This document shows, in pieces, positions 57,069-64,000 of a stretch of 64,000 bases of DNA. Under the pieces are notes generated by a model. It saw only the letters and a list, made by a program, of their open reading frames with translations. It did not search any database and was not told the origin of the DNA. Both the position numbers and the translations under genes were made by a program. The stretch is from JALORV01 sp963703945 (lineage in GTDB: Bacteria; Pseudomonadota; Gammaproteobacteria; Burkholderiales; Burkholderiaceae_F): NCBI GenBank assembly GCA_963703945.1, contig CAVPGM010000020.1, positions 1 to 64,000 of the forward strand. Direction: 5' to 3'. Position 1 is the first letter of the stretch; each line of letters opens with the position of its first letter.

Positions 57069-57088
57069 TTTGTTAGTGTACGAACAAA
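57069..57088. promoter_or_regulatory. Putative operator of the Mo-hydroxylase/6-hydroxynicotinate reductase operon
   Basis: TTTGTTAGTGTACGAACAAA, whose outer halves TTTGTT and AACAAA are exact inverted repeats. It lies 46 bases before the ATG at 57135, where a repressor would overlap a promoter. It matches the site upstream of the enamidase gene (14389-14408) at 16 of 20 positions. Confidence 0.72.
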
Positions 57089-57134
57089 TTTCGCCACGCC
57101 AGAAACGCCGCGCAGCCGATCGCAAGAGCGTCGG

Positions 57135-58004
57135 ATGCCGCGCTTGAAAGCGAAGGCCGTCATGTTCCTCCAGCCGAGGACCTTGCAAGAGGCGGTCGAG
57201 CTCTTTGCGGCTCATGGCGGGACGCTGATCGCAGGCGGCACCGACGTCTTCCCGGCCTTGGTCGAACGTCCTCCGCCCGAAACGGTCATCGATCTTTCCC
57301 GCGTCGCCGACCTGAAGGGCATCGGCATCGACGGAGAGCATTTCCGGCTCGGCGGCGGCGTGACCTGGTCGGAGATCATCGCGGAAGAGCTTCCGCGCGC
57401 CTTCGACGGATTGAAAGCCGCGGCGCGCGAAATCGGCTCGATCCAAATTCAGAACCGCGGCACGCTCGCCGGCAATCTCTGCAACGCGTCGCCCGCCGCC
57501 GACGGCGTGCCTCCGCTGCTCGCGCTTGATGCGGAGGTCGAATTGGCGCGCCTCGGCGGCGCCCGGCGGCTTTCGCTTGCCGAGTTCATCCTGGGCAATC
57601 GGCGCACCGCGCTGCAACCGGGCGAGCTGCTCGCCGCGGTGCTGGTTCCCCGCCGCTGGGAGGACGCCGGTTCGGCGTTCGTGAAGCTCGGCGCACGACG
57701 CTATCTGGTCATTTCCATCGTTATGGTTGCAGCGACGATTGCGCGCAGCCGCGACGGATCGGTGCGGGCGGCCCGCGTTGCGGTCGGGGCGGCTTCCGCA
57801 GTTGCGCGTCGCCTGCTTTCGTTGGAGTCTCGATTACTCGGCGCGTCCCCCGCAATCCGCCTTTCTTCGCTGGTCGCGCTCGACGATCTTGCGGCGCTGT
57901 CGCCGATCGACGATGTTCGCGGCAGCGCGGCTTATCGGATAGACGCGGCGAAAGAGCTCGTTGGGCGCGCGCTCGATCTCGCGGGAGCCACAGTCGATGC
58001 TTGA
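57135..58004 (+). CDS. Molybdenum hydroxylase, FAD-binding subunit
   Basis: FAD-carrying medium subunit of a xanthine dehydrogenase-family enzyme; 289 residues. It has the FAD motif GGTLIAGGTDVFPAL near residue 30, the second FAD segment QIQNRGTLAGNLCNASPAAD near 110-129, and a CO dehydrogenase flavoprotein C-terminal domain from about 185. It passes electrons from the FeS clusters to an acceptor. The ATG at 57135 is chosen; an internal ATG at 57162 (MFLQPRTL) is also possible. It overlaps the next gene by eight bases. First gene of the operon, with a putative operator 46 bases upstream. Confidence 0.92.
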   Translation: MPRLKAKAVMFLQPRTLQEAVELFAAHGGTLIAGGTDVFPALVERPPPETVIDLSRVADLKGIGIDGEHFRLGGGVTWSEIIAEELPRAFDGLKAAAREIGSIQIQNRGTLAGNLCNASPAADGVPPLLALDAEVELARLGGARRLSLAEFILGNRRTALQPGELLAAVLVPRRWEDAGSAFVKLGARRYLVISIVMVAATIARSRDGSVRAARVAVGAASAVARRLLSLESRLLGASPAIRLSSLVALDDLAALSPIDDVRGSAAYRIDAAKELVGRALDLAGATVDA

Positions 58005-60846
58005 CGCGCAGGTGGGCGCCGCATTCGAGGTGAACGGCAGGCCGGTGCGCATCGCCGCGCCGCCGTTTCGGCGTCTTTCCGACGTGTTGCGCGACGAGCT
58101 CGGCCTGCAAGGGACCAAGGTCGGCTGCAATGCCGGCGACTGCGGCGCGTGCACGGTGCTTCTTGACGGCCAGCCGGTCTGCGCGTGCCTGGTTGCGCTC
58201 GGGCAGGTCGCCGGGAAATCGGTGGTGACCGTCGAAGGGCTCGACGCCGCGACCATCAGCGGGCGGCGGCTCAAGGAATCGTTTCTCGCGCATGGGGCCG
58301 CTCAGTGCGGGATCTGCACGCCCGGCATGCTGGTGGCGGCGGCGGCTTTGCTCGATGCGAACCCAAGTCCGAGCGAATCCGAAGTCCTGGATGCGATCGG
58401 TGGCGTGCTCTGCCGGTGCACCGGCTATCGCAAGATCGTCGCCGCCATCCTCGATGCAGCGCATCCGCCGCGCGCGGTCTCGGCGCCGCTGTCCGGTCAG
58501 GCGGTGGGTGCGCGCGTGCCCCGCCTCGACGGCCTGCGCAAGATCGACGGCGCCGACCAGTTTGGCGCGGACGGCCATCCGGCCGACGCCCTCCTCGCGC
58601 GGGCGATCCGTTCGCCTTGGCGCCACGCGGGCTTTCGGCTGGGCGACGTCGCGGCATGGGGTGCCGCGCACCCGGGCGTCGTACGCGTGTTCACCGCGAC
58701 TGATGTGCCGGGTCGAAACGCGTTCGGCGTCATTCCGGCTTTCGCCGATCAGCCAGTCTTCGCGGTCGAGGAGACGCGGTTCAAGGGCGAGGCGGTCGCG
58801 CTCGTGGTCGGAAATGCCGAAGTCATGGCGACGCTTGATCTCGCCGATTTTCCGGTGCGCTGGGACGAACGTCCGGCCCTGACCACGATCGGGGCCGCTG
58901 TCGCGGCCGATGCGCCGCTTCTGCATTCTTCACGCGCCGGCAATGTGCTCGCGCGCGGCCGGGTCGTCCGCGGCGATGTCGAGGCGGCCTTGGCGAGCGC
59001 CGATGTGATCGCCGAATGCTCGATCGAGACCGGTTTTGTCGAGCACGCCTATATCGAGCCGGAGGCTGGCTGGGCCGCGCGCGTTGGCGACCGCATCGAG
59101 GTCACGGCCTGCACGCAGGCGCCCTATATGGATCGCGACGACGTTGCGGCGATCCTCGGCATCGCGCCGGAGGCCGTGCGCATCATCCCGACGGCGGTCG
59201 GGGGCGGGTTCGGTTCGAAGCTCGATCTGTCGGTTCAGCCCTTCATCGCCGTCGCGGCCTGGCATCTGCGCCGGCCGGTGCGCATGATCTATAGCCGCCC
59301 GGAATCGATGATGACGACAACGAAGCGTCATCCGGCGCACATCTCGGCGCGCGCGGCGGCTACGCGCGACGGCAAGATCGTCGCGCTCGATTTTTCCGCG
59401 GATTTCAATACCGGCGCCTATGCCTCATGGGGACCGACGGTCGCCAACCGCGTGCCGGTGCACGCCTCCGGGCCGTATTACGTGCCGAACTGCCGGGCGG
59501 TGACGCGCGCCATCCACACGCATCTCGTCCCGGCCGGCGCATTCCGCGGCTTCGGCGTGCCGCAGGCGACGATCGCCGTCGAACAATTGTACGACGAACT
59601 CGCGAACAAGCTGGGTATCGATCGGCTCGAATTCCGCATCGACAACGCGCTCTCCGCCGACCAGCCGACCATAACCGGCCAGGTGCTGGGCGCGGGCGTC
59701 GGCATCCGCGCCTGCCTGGAAGCGCTGCGCCCACATTGGCGACGCGCCCGCGCCGAAGCGGTTTCGTTCAACGCGGCCGCTTCGCGCAATCGTCGGCGCG
59801 GCGTTGGCGTTGCGGGCATGTGGTACGGCTGCGGGAATACGTCGCTGCCGAATCCTTCCACCATTCTTGTCGGCGTGAAGCCGGACGGGCGTCTGTCGCT
59901 GCACCAAGGCGCGGTCGATATCGGCCAAGGCTCGAACACGGTCGTCACCCAGATCATCGCCGATGCGGTCGGCGCTCCGCTTTCCGCCTTCGATCTCGTC
60001 TCGGCGGACACCGATCTCACGCCCGACTGCGGCAAGACCTCCGCCTCGCGGCAGACCTTCGTCACCGGCAAGGCCGCGCAAATGGCCGGGCAGCGCTTGC
60101 GCGCTGAAATTCTTCGCCTGGCCAATGCGGGACCGGGGGCGGTCATCGCTTTTGCGCCGGGCCGCATCGCGATCACCGAAGGAGAGACCGTGCGCGCGCT
60201 CGATCTCGCCGCCCTTCCGACCGACGCGCGCGGCTATGTGTTCTCCGCCGAAGCGACGTTCGATCCGCCGACCACGCCGCTCGATGCGGAGGGTCGGGGC
60301 GATCCTTACGCGGTCTACGGGTTCGGCGCGCACATGGTCGAGGTCGAGGTCGATCTCGCGCTCGGCGCCGTCCGCGTTCTCAAGATCACCGCCGCCCACG
60401 ATGTCGGGCGTGCGATCAATCCGACGCTGGTCGAGGGCCAGATCGAGGGCGGTGCGGCGCAGGGTCTGGGGCTTGCGCTGATGGAGGAGTTCCACCCCGG
60501 GCGCACCGAGAACCTGCACGACTACCTGATTCCAACCGTGGGCGACATGCCGCCGGTGGAGTCGATCCTGATCGAGGATCCCTCGCCGGCTGGGCCGTTT
60601 GGGGCCAAGGGGATCGGCGAGCAGGCCTTGATCCCCACGGCGCCGGCCATTCTAAATGCGATCTTCGACGCCACCGGAGTCCGCGTCCGACGCGTTCCGG
60701 CGACGCCTGATCGCTTGCGCTCGGCGCTCGCCGCAGCAGGCGTTGCGCCAATCGGCGGTGAATCGGAATCGCCCTCCCACATTGCGGCGGAGGCGACCAA
60801 CGCTCACGCGGCAGGCCGCGATGAGTCGGCGATATCGCGAGGTTGA
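57997..60846 (+). CDS. Molybdenum hydroxylase, fused [2Fe-2S] and Mo-cofactor subunit
   Basis: A 949-residue fusion of the small iron-sulfur subunit and large molybdopterin subunit. Residues 1 to about 155 hold two [2Fe-2S] sites: VGCNAGDCGACTVLLDG and the pair CGICTPGM / CRCTGYRK. The Mo part starts near 165, with VGGGFGSKLD, GAFRGFGVPQ, GAVDIGQGSNTVVTQI and the catalytic Glu in FGAKGIGEQALIPTAPA near 870. Such enzymes hydroxylate N-heteroaromatic rings with water. Given the next gene, nicotinate or a similar pyridine carboxylate is the likely substrate; xanthine or other heterocycles cannot be excluded. No separate cofactor-insertion protein (XdhC type) follows directly. Confidence 0.9.
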   Translation: MLDAQVGAAFEVNGRPVRIAAPPFRRLSDVLRDELGLQGTKVGCNAGDCGACTVLLDGQPVCACLVALGQVAGKSVVTVEGLDAATISGRRLKESFLAHGAAQCGICTPGMLVAAAALLDANPSPSESEVLDAIGGVLCRCTGYRKIVAAILDAAHPPRAVSAPLSGQAVGARVPRLDGLRKIDGADQFGADGHPADALLARAIRSPWRHAGFRLGDVAAWGAAHPGVVRVFTATDVPGRNAFGVIPAFADQPVFAVEETRFKGEAVALVVGNAEVMATLDLADFPVRWDERPALTTIGAAVAADAPLLHSSRAGNVLARGRVVRGDVEAALASADVIAECSIETGFVEHAYIEPEAGWAARVGDRIEVTACTQAPYMDRDDVAAILGIAPEAVRIIPTAVGGGFGSKLDLSVQPFIAVAAWHLRRPVRMIYSRPESMMTTTKRHPAHISARAAATRDGKIVALDFSADFNTGAYASWGPTVANRVPVHASGPYYVPNCRAVTRAIHTHLVPAGAFRGFGVPQATIAVEQLYDELANKLGIDRLEFRIDNALSADQPTITGQVLGAGVGIRACLEALRPHWRRARAEAVSFNAAASRNRRRGVGVAGMWYGCGNTSLPNPSTILVGVKPDGRLSLHQGAVDIGQGSNTVVTQIIADAVGAPLSAFDLVSADTDLTPDCGKTSASRQTFVTGKAAQMAGQRLRAEILRLANAGPGAVIAFAPGRIAITEGETVRALDLAALPTDARGYVFSAEATFDPPTTPLDAEGRGDPYAVYGFGAHMVEVEVDLALGAVRVLKITAAHDVGRAINPTLVEGQIEGGAAQGLGLALMEEFHPGRTENLHDYLIPTVGDMPPVESILIEDPSPAGPFGAKGIGEQALIPTAPAILNAIFDATGVRVRRVPATPDRLRSALAAAGVAPIGGESESPSHIAAEATNAHAAGRDESAISRG

Positions 60847-60851
60847 AGCGC

Positions 60852-62333
60852 ATGTCCGACGTCGTTTCGCCCCCCAAGGCCGCCGACAAGATTCGATGCG
60901 ACGCCTGTCCGGTGCTCTGCTACATCCGGGAGGGCCACGCCGGCGCGTGCGACCGTTACGCAAACTATGGCGGCAAGCTGACCCGGCTCGATCCACATAT
61001 CCTGTTGAACCGTACGCTCAGCCAGGGCGGCAGCGTCGTGCCCTTCGTCGGCGACAAGGAGTGGGACGGCAAAATCCTGCTCGGCCCCGACACGTTCGTT
61101 ACCGCGATCGGAGCCGGCACCACCTATCCCGACTACAAGCCCGCACCGTTCATCGTCTCGGCTGATGTCGACGGCGTCGACATGGTGACGGTCGTCACGG
61201 AAGGCATTTTCAGCTACTGCGGCGTCAAGGTGAAGATCGACACTGACCGTCATCTTGGCCGCGAATGCGCCGTGGTGCGGCACGCGGGCGAACCGGTCGG
61301 GCATGTCACCACCGCCGAATACGGCTCGCAGATGCTCGCGATCGGCGGGGTTTCGCACTTGACCGGCGGGACCAAGAACGAGGGCCGGGTGACCTGCGAG
61401 ACGCTGCTCGAGTTGTGCAATGCGCGTCCGGTCGAACTCGAAATCGAGGGCGGCGCCACGCTGGTCGTACAGGCGGGGCAACCGCCGATCGTCAACGGCG
61501 TTCGCGAAGAGCGCATGCGGGTCGGCTGCGGCTCGGCGACGATCGGCATGTTCGCCAAGCAGTGGTTCGGCAAGGTCGACGACGTCGTGGTGGTCGACGA
61601 TCACATCACCGGCGTCTTGTCCGAGCACCAGGCGGGCAAGTTTCTCGGGGTGAAAGACACCGGCATCAAGATCAAGGGGCGGCGGTCGACGCCCGGCCGT
61701 TATTTCAAGGTTGCCGAGCCCGGCACCGGCTGGGGCGGCACCAATATTTCCGATCCGCTGGCGATCCTCGGACCGTTCGACAAGGCCGAAGCGTGGCCGG
61801 GATTGCGCGTCCTGATGGTGAGCACGACCGGCGAGCATTACGGCTATTTCGAGCTCGACGAGGCGCTCAAGCCGGTCGCGCGTGCGCTGCCGGCGATGCT
61901 CGCGGAATCGGTCGAGCGCATCAAGGAGAATTGCGAGCCGGCGCTGGCCTCCGTTCTTTTCATGGCGGGAGCAGGCGGGTCGCTGCGCGCGGGGGTCACG
62001 GAAAATCCCGTGCGGCTGACGCGCTCGGTGAAGGAGGCGTTCACCCGCGTCACCTGCGGCGGCGCCCCGGTTTATGTCTGGCCGGGCGGCGGCATCACCT
62101 TCATGGTCGACGTCACCCGCATGCCCGACAATGCGTTCGGCTATGTGCCGACGCCGGCGCTGGTCGCGCCGATCGAGTTCACGCTGAAACTCTCCGACTA
62201 TGCCGCGCTCGGCGGCCACATGAGCGAGGTGCGCCCGCTGTCTTCGCTGATCGATGACGGCCATCGGGAGGTCGCCCCGCGGCCGGACAATCCCTGGCCC
62301 CTCGGGTTTCCCGCATGGAGGAACGGCGGATGA
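60852..62333 (+). CDS. hnr: 6-hydroxynicotinate reductase-like iron-sulfur protein
   Basis: A 493-residue protein whose N-terminus holds the cluster KIRCDACPVLCYIREGHAGA then CDRY, a C-x2-C-x3-C-x8-C pattern suited to an Fe-S cluster. Other conserved-looking segments are GAGTTYPDYKPAPF, GIFSYCGVKVKIDTDRHLG, VTTAEYGSQMLAIGGVSHLT and GMFAKQWFGKVDDVVVVDDH. I recall this as the family of 6-hydroxynicotinate reductase, the ferredoxin-dependent enzyme forming 1,4,5,6-tetrahydro-6-oxonicotinate, the substrate of enamidase. The ATG at 60852 is chosen; a TTG at 60843 overlaps the previous stop. Its stop overlaps the next start by ATGA. Identification rests on memory of the family and on the enamidase in the same window. 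Confidence 0.8.
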   Translation: MSDVVSPPKAADKIRCDACPVLCYIREGHAGACDRYANYGGKLTRLDPHILLNRTLSQGGSVVPFVGDKEWDGKILLGPDTFVTAIGAGTTYPDYKPAPFIVSADVDGVDMVTVVTEGIFSYCGVKVKIDTDRHLGRECAVVRHAGEPVGHVTTAEYGSQMLAIGGVSHLTGGTKNEGRVTCETLLELCNARPVELEIEGGATLVVQAGQPPIVNGVREERMRVGCGSATIGMFAKQWFGKVDDVVVVDDHITGVLSEHQAGKFLGVKDTGIKIKGRRSTPGRYFKVAEPGTGWGGTNISDPLAILGPFDKAEAWPGLRVLMVSTTGEHYGYFELDEALKPVARALPAMLAESVERIKENCEPALASVLFMAGAGGSLRAGVTENPVRLTRSVKEAFTRVTCGGAPVYVWPGGGITFMVDVTRMPDNAFGYVPTPALVAPIEFTLKLSDYAALGGHMSEVRPLSSLIDDGHREVAPRPDNPWPLGFPAWRNGG

Positions 62334-63241
62334 GACAGCCGCAGGTCGCGCTCCTCGCCGATGGCCGCCGGCTGCATCTGCAGGACGGCCCCATCGATCT
62401 TGTGATCGAGGCTTTCGGGGACCGCCAGGCGGTCGCCACCGCCTATATCGCGGCGGTGCGGGACTTCACCGGCCTGCTCGACGAGCTGGTGGCGGAGTTG
62501 CCGCTCCTGCGCGCGCAGGCGCACGCGGCCGGAACGGAACTCACCGGCGTCGTCGCCCGGCGCATGCATGCGGCGGTCGCACCGTTTTCCGAGGAATGCT
62601 TCATCACGCCGATGGCCGCCGTCGCCGGCGCGGTCGCCGACGAAATACTCCGGGCAATGCAGCAGGCGGCGCCGCTGGCGCGCGCCTATGCCAACAATGG
62701 CGGCGACATCGCGCTGCACCTGCAAGGAACCGAGTCGTTCGTGCTCGGCCTGGTCGATCGGCCCGACCGGCCGAGCCTGTTTGCGCGCGCCAAGATCGCC
62801 GCGCAGGATCCGTCGCGCGGGATCGCGACCAGCGGCTGGCGCGGCCGCAGTTTCTCGCTCGGCATTGCCGATGCGGTGACCATTCTTGCCGCGACGGCGG
62901 CCGAGGCCGATGCAGCGGCGACCATCGTCGCCAACGCGGTCGATCTGCCGGGGCATCCGGCGATCGAACGCGCCCCCGCCGCTGCGATTGCACCCGACAG
63001 CGATCTCGGCGACAGGCTGGTCACCCGCGCGGTCGGTTCGCTCACGCCAGCCGAAGTCGAACAAGCGCTCGCGCGCGGGCTTGCACGCGCCAGCGCGCTG
63101 CGCGACCGCGGTCTGATCCACGCCGCCGCGATCCGCTTGCAGGGAGAGAGCCGCCTCTTTGTTCCCGACGAGCCGGCCGCGTTGCATTGCCTCCCGGCGC
63201 CATTGCCCACACAAAACGGATCGGTTTCCGCCCATGTATGA
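62330..63241 (+). CDS. UPF0280 (ApbE-like superfamily) protein
   Basis: A 303-residue protein beginning QPQVALLADGRRLHLQDGPI with the segment VIEAFGDRQ. Central ITPMAAVAGAVADEILRAMQ and YANNGGDIALHLQG are hallmarks of UPF0280, a family with the fold of ApbE flavin transferases. RGIATSGWRGRSFSLGIADA follows. ApbE attaches FMN to Thr of partner proteins; whether UPF0280 members do so is not known. The start ATG overlaps the preceding stop, so translation is coupled to the reductase. A role in flavin handling for the reductase or Mo-hydroxylase is attractive but unproven. The last bases overlap the next gene. Confidence 0.87.
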   Translation: MRQPQVALLADGRRLHLQDGPIDLVIEAFGDRQAVATAYIAAVRDFTGLLDELVAELPLLRAQAHAAGTELTGVVARRMHAAVAPFSEECFITPMAAVAGAVADEILRAMQQAAPLARAYANNGGDIALHLQGTESFVLGLVDRPDRPSLFARAKIAAQDPSRGIATSGWRGRSFSLGIADAVTILAATAAEADAAATIVANAVDLPGHPAIERAPAAAIAPDSDLGDRLVTRAVGSLTPAEVEQALARGLARASALRDRGLIHAAAIRLQGESRLFVPDEPAALHCLPAPLPTQNGSVSAHV

Positions 63242-63818
63242 CGTTCTTCTCCGCAAGCGCATCCTTGTCCTCGAGGAGATTTTTCACGAGGGCGGGCCGA
63301 TCGCGATAACGCCGCAACAGCGCGGCGCGATCCTCGCCGTCATCCAAAACCCGTTCGCCGGCCATTACGTCGAAGACATCGCCGAGTTCATGGACGATCT
63401 CAAACCGCTGGGGCTTGCGATGGCGAGGCAGCTCGTCGCCGCGCTCGGCGGCGATCCGGCTGCGATCGAGGGCTACGGCAAGGGCGCGATCGTGGGCGCC
63501 GCCGGCGAATTGGAGCACGGCGCGCTGTGGCACGTGCCCGGCGGCTATGCCATGCGCGAAGTCCTTGGCGGCGCGAAGGCCATCGTCCCGTCGACCAAGA
63601 AAGTGGGCGGCCCAGGGACCCGCCTCGACGTCCCGGTGACCCATATCAATGCCTCTTACGTGCGCAGCCATTTTGACGCGATGGAGGTCGGCGTGCCCGA
63701 CGCGCCGCGCGCCGACGAAATCGTGCTCGCCCTCGTGATGACCACCGGGCCGCGCGTGCATGCGCGTGTCGGCGGTCTGCAGGCGAGCGAGATCAAGGGC
63801 GAGGATGGTCTCAGGTGA
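63234..63818 (+). CDS. Amino acid synthesis family protein (DUF1185), first copy
   Basis: A 194-residue protein: RKRILVLEEIFHEGGPIAIT, QNPFAGHYVEDIAEFMDDLK, GYGKGAIVGAAGELEHGALW, AIVPSTKKVGGPGTRLDVPV and ADEIVLALVMTTGPRVHARV. These match the family annotated amino acid synthesis (former DUF1185), for which structures but no clear activity are known. The fold has similarity to the macrophomate/YjgF-like trimer class only loosely, so I assign no reaction. The ATG at 63234 overlaps the UPF0280 stop by eight bases. A paralogue follows at 63884. Its place in the operon suggests it acts on a ring-opened or reduced intermediate. Confidence 0.85.
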   Translation: MYDVLLRKRILVLEEIFHEGGPIAITPQQRGAILAVIQNPFAGHYVEDIAEFMDDLKPLGLAMARQLVAALGGDPAAIEGYGKGAIVGAAGELEHGALWHVPGGYAMREVLGGAKAIVPSTKKVGGPGTRLDVPVTHINASYVRSHFDAMEVGVPDAPRADEIVLALVMTTGPRVHARVGGLQASEIKGEDGLR

Positions 63819-63883
63819 GGCGCCGGTCCGGTTGCATGCCGCTGGCGCGGAATTTGCTGACGAAACGAAACGGGCGAGAGGGT

Positions 63884-64000
63884 GATGAAAGCAGAAATCC
63901 GCAAGATCGTGACCGTCGTCGACGAGACCTTGACTGAAATGGGCCGCTCGGTCGATCCGCCGGTTCGGCGCGCCGCGGCCGCCGCCGTCATCGCCAATCC
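63884..64000 (+). CDS. Amino acid synthesis family protein (DUF1185), second copy, cut by window end
   Basis: The 5' end only (39 codons): MKAEIRKIVTVVDETLTEMG, RSVDPPVRRAAAAAVIANP. The pattern K-I-x-x-x-x-E followed by P-x-R-A-A-x-A-V-I-x-N-P parallels RILVLEEIFHEGGP...RGAILAVIQNP in the preceding gene, which marks a paralogue. The ATG follows a gagaggg ribosome binding site. The gap from the first copy is 65 bases. The two copies may form a hetero-oligomer. Confidence 0.78.

Overview
The window is chromosomal, GC-rich DNA from an alphaproteobacterium of the order Hyphomicrobiales, probably near the Bradyrhizobiaceae/Xanthobacteraceae. The evidence is the order murC-murB-ddl-ftsQ-ftsA-ftsZ-lpxC-bamD-recN, a FtsZ of 589 residues with the long rhizobial linker, the series pdxH / DnaJ-like / fabI / aroC / ribB, and the group tlyA / dxs / xseB. 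No rRNA, tRNA, CRISPR array or replication origin was seen.

Layout. 0-13 kb: the division and cell-wall cluster, with a class I glutamine amidotransferase and a small secreted protein between murC and murB. 13-16 kb: an enamidase and a stand-alone pyruvate-carboxylase-type carboxyltransferase, divergent around a palindromic operator. 16-25.6 kb: an ALDH7-type semialdehyde dehydrogenase divergent from bifunctional putA, then a CheB/CheR/PAS/HWE hybrid kinase with a single-domain response regulator. 25.6-33.5 kb: a DpgC-like crotonase-fold oxygenase, two tandem msrB genes, an FAD oxidoreductase, a frameshifted SDR, rfbD, a CAP-domain protein, a second SDR and pdxH. 34-38 kb: a DnaJ-like co-chaperone, fabI, two tandem micro-gene units and aroC. 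38-42.4 kb: an accessory island with an unusual compact ABC half-transporter, a decayed phage-type recombination cassette (YqaJ exonuclease, ERF annealing protein fused to an HNH-like domain) and decayed XRE regulators behind a doubled palindrome. 42.4-49.6 kb: ribB, a DUF1194 protein, an RNA m5U methyltransferase, tlyA, an IS481 remnant and dxs. 49.7-55 kb: Ku-LigD end-joining genes, an MNT/HEPN pair and a pirin, lying between dxs and xseB. 55-64 kb: a CDF metal transporter, then a tightly overlapping catabolic operon (Mo-hydroxylase FAD subunit, fused FeS/Mo subunit, 6-hydroxynicotinate reductase-like protein, UPF0280, two DUF1185-type proteins), the last of which is cut by the window end.

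Two items stand out. First, a 20-bp palindrome-like site upstream of the enamidase (14389-14408) recurs, 16/20 identical, upstream of the Mo-hydroxylase/6-hydroxynicotinate reductase operon (57069-57088). The two loci are 43 kb apart and would encode consecutive steps of reductive nicotinate-type ring catabolism: hydroxylation, ring reduction and ring opening. They probably form one regulon. Second, between fabI and aroC there are two paralogous minus-strand units. Each has a conserved upstream block, a sigma70-like promoter (TTGC.. - 17 bp - TATRGA), a leader hairpin, a strong Shine-Dalgarno sequence, a 10-codon ORF encoding MASKKKKKK(M/S), and a Rho-independent terminator. I know of no description of such a unit.

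Sequence quality. Six otherwise ordinary genes between 29.9 and 53 kb (an SDR, aroC, a DUF1194 gene, the RNA methyltransferase, tlyA, ligD) carry seven single-base indels in total. Since aroC is normally essential, consensus error in the assembly is at least as likely as real decay. The recombination cassette, the XRE genes and the IS481 copy have several lesions each and look truly decayed.
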